The notes beneath the pieces are model-generated. The model had not been told where the DNA came from and did not search any database. It worked only from the letters and a program-made list of their open reading frames with translations. From Planctomycetota bacterium (GTDB taxonomy: Bacteria; Planctomycetota; UBA8742; SKZP01; JAIOTL01), in assembly GCA_021106775.1 (NCBI GenBank), contig JAIOTL010000386.1:1-17062 (forward strand): a DNA stretch of 17,062 nucleotides, in the 5' to 3' direction. This document shows positions 15,853-17,062 of the stretch, in pieces (the stretch's first letter is position 1; the number at the start of each line of letters is the position of its first letter). A program made the translations under genes and the position numbers.

Positions 15853-16341
15853 AGTTACGGTTATAGTAACACCTGGCAGGTGAAATTATTTGAAACAACG
15901 AATGTCATCGAATTGCATTACAGCACTACCCCAACTTGGTACACAAGTTTTTCAGCAACAATCGGCATAAACAGTAATAATGGTACTCGTGGTCATGACG
16001 TAGGTGCTTCACCAAACCTTAGAGGTGTACCAACGCATAACTACAGATATTCACCTATTACTGCTCATCCATTGCCGAACAAAGCAACTGACCCAACACC
16101 AGCGGACAATGCTACAGGTATTTCAACTGGTGGCACCAATCTAACATGGACAAGCAATGGTACTGAGTTCGATATTTATCTTGATACTGTCGATCCACCG
16201 CTTGAATTGTTAGAAGATAGCAATACATCAAAAACTGTTGCTTCAGGCAGTTTACAACCCGGTACATATTATTGGAGAGTAAATGCACGAAATGCCAACG
16301 GTACGGTTCTAGGAGATGTCTGGCAGTTCACAGTCAACTAG
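15853..16341 (+). CDS. ASH lipoprotein 2, C-terminal part
   Basis: 162 residues after the TGA; the first possible in-frame start is GTG at 15880, without a ribosome-binding site. It completes the nidogen-like module (WQVKLFETTNVIELHY, then SATIGINSNNG) and ends with an Fn3-like domain (from about TDPTPADNATG to YYWRVNARNANGTVLGDVWQF). With no signal peptide and no credible start it is unlikely to be made separately. Confidence 0.55.
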   Translation, partial: SYGYSNTWQVKLFETTNVIELHYSTTPTWYTSFSATIGINSNNGTRGHDVGASPNLRGVPTHNYRYSPITAHPLPNKATDPTPADNATGISTGGTNLTWTSNGTEFDIYLDTVDPPLELLEDSNTSKTVASGSLQPGTYYWRVNARNANGTVLGDVWQFTVN

Positions 16342-16416
16342 TTGGCTTGTGAAACATGCTGATTGTCGTAAAAGTCTCTTTTCAACAGTCAGCTTTGCGA
16401 GTTATCATACAAAAGC

Positions 16417-16447
16417 AATTCCCGGATTAGCGTCCGGGAATTTTTTT
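16417..16447 (+). terminator. Terminator of ASH lipoprotein 2
   Basis: Perfect 10-bp stem AATTCCCGGA (16417-16426) / TCCGGGAATT (16433-16442), loop ttagcg, running into a run of T's. Together with the preceding gttatcatacaaaagcaa it is a duplicate of the terminator at 14175. Confidence 0.88.
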
Positions 16448-16640
16448 GTGTGTATCTAATTCATATAAATGAAATCATTAATTTGATACATTTAGCAATA
16501 TTTGCTCAAGATTGAATGAACATATTGATATTGATTGTCATTAACTTGTGAAACTAAATCATTTCACTAGCTACATTATTTATTATATGAGCATTATAAG
16601 TGAGTTTACAGTTTTTTGTACTTTTTCTAGGAGGGATGTT
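16448..16640. other. Spacer between ASH lipoproteins 2 and 3
   Basis: No gene seen. AT-rich; carries the shared aatgaacatattgata word (16515-16530) and ends in a T-rich stretch and AGGAGGG before the start of member 3. A TATAAG at 16595-16600 is a possible -10 element. Confidence 0.35.
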
Positions 16641-17062
16641 ATGAGAGTGAGATTTCATGTCTTACTAATTGCATTGTTTTTTGCTTCAATGCTGATATCG
16701 TGTGATTCTGGCGATGTAGATGTCAAATTCTCGGTTAAAAAGCACGATTTTGGCGCGGTTTACATCGGCGATGTCGCTACAGTTGACATAATCATCAAGA
16801 ACAACAAAAGTGACCCGTTGACACTCACACAAATGAGCATCAGCAACATCGAATTTCTTATCATTGTCGGAGGAAATCCCGGAACATTGATTCAAGGAAA
16901 AGCTGAACATACGGTTAAAGTTCAGTTTTCACCCACACTGCCAGGCGGTGTGAAGGATGCGATTCTTCAAATCGATTATGATTTCGGAACAAAACCGAAA
17001 ATCAAAGAAATCACGCTCACTGGAGAAGCTGTTCCTGTACCAAGAATCGTTGTTACACCGAC
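16641..17062 (+). CDS. ASH-domain lipoprotein, 3' end beyond the window (array member 3)
   Basis: ATG at 16641 with an AGGAGGG site a few bases upstream. The frame is open to the window end (140 codons). The first residues, MRVRFHVLLIALFF, and the lipobox LISC (Cys21) followed by DSGDVDVKFS are almost identical to member 2, also at DNA level, showing recent duplication. One complete ASH domain (KHDFGAVYIG to KIKEITLTGEAVPVP, about residues 26-135) is visible and a second is just starting. The tail, which differs between members 1 and 2, lies outside. The likely role is the same as for the other two: an outer-membrane lipoprotein displaying beta-sandwich domains. Confidence 0.88.
   Translation, partial: MRVRFHVLLIALFFASMLISCDSGDVDVKFSVKKHDFGAVYIGDVATVDIIIKNNKSDPLTLTQMSISNIEFLIIVGGNPGTLIQGKAEHTVKVQFSPTLPGGVKDAILQIDYDFGTKPKIKEITLTGEAVPVPRIVVTP

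Larger units (their letters stand above)
14425..16341 (+). pseudogene. ASH-domain lipoprotein with Fn3-like tail, split by one in-frame TGA (array member 2)
   Basis: One frame runs from ATG at 14425 (GGAGGG site, 14415-14420) to TAG at 16339-16341, 639 codons, interrupted only by TGA at 15850-15852. Both sides belong to one protein: EYYDFTRC - stop - SYGYSNTWQVKLFETTNVIELHY, a segment that in this surface-protein type reads continuously, usually with a Trp in this area. TGG to TGA would be a single change. The gene ends in its own terminator. No other long gene here contains TGA, so a reassigned codon is unlikely. It may be a recent nonsense mutation, an assembly error, or tolerated readthrough. 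Confidence 0.8.

Noticed and set aside
15850..15870. Selenocysteine insertion at the TGA, with the following small hairpin as SECIS
   Set aside because: The stem is only 5 bp and starts directly after the TGA, the loop lacks recognisable SECIS features, and an extracellular ASH lipoprotein is not a known selenoprotein type.

Overview
The window is AT-rich DNA from a Gram-negative-type bacterium. Four genes encode lipoprotein signal peptides with a clear lipobox (one is cut by the window edge), one encodes an exported TPR protein, and there is a type IV pilus retraction ATPase. PKD, beta-helix and ASH/choice-of-anchor surface modules, a FliA/WhiG-type sigma factor and dispersed hairpin repeats are typical of environmental FCB, PVC or candidate-phylum lineages. 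The sequence alone does not fix the phylum. The standard genetic code fits: the long genes use TGG for Trp and have no internal TGA.

Layout. 1-822 (-) is a multi-pass membrane protein cut by the window edge. 978-3026 (+) is a lipoprotein with three PKD domains followed by a right-handed beta-helix. 3133-4164 (+) is an exported TPR protein behind a good sigma70-like promoter. 4288-5526 (+) is a UbiA-like nine-helix membrane protein. 5598-6380 (-) is the sigma factor. 6838-7629 (+) is a crotonase-family enoyl-CoA hydratase. 7630-8006 is a gene-free patch of repeats. 8007-10076 (-) is a large membrane-anchored GTPase with a C2-like C-terminus. 10227-11336 (-) is pilT, interrupted by one in-frame TAG. 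11449-12336 (+) is an ABC-2-type ATPase without an adjacent permease. 12399-12540 is a MITE-like nested inverted repeat.

From 12622 to the right edge runs a tandem array of three paralogous ASH-domain lipoproteins. Their heads (signal peptide plus first ASH domain) are nearly the same, while the tails of the first two differ (the third is cut off). A perfect 10-bp terminator hairpin is duplicated after the first two. The first member has a run of ten G's as its ribosome-binding site, a possible slippage switch. The second is interrupted by one in-frame TGA.

The genes do not form one pathway. The common thread is the cell envelope: surface lipoproteins, type IV pilus retraction, a membrane GTPase and membrane enzymes. 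The most notable observations are the two single-codon nonsense interruptions, the poly-G ribosome-binding site, the conserved-head/variable-tail array and the mobile-element-like hairpin pairs. I found no RNA gene, CRISPR array or complete insertion sequence.
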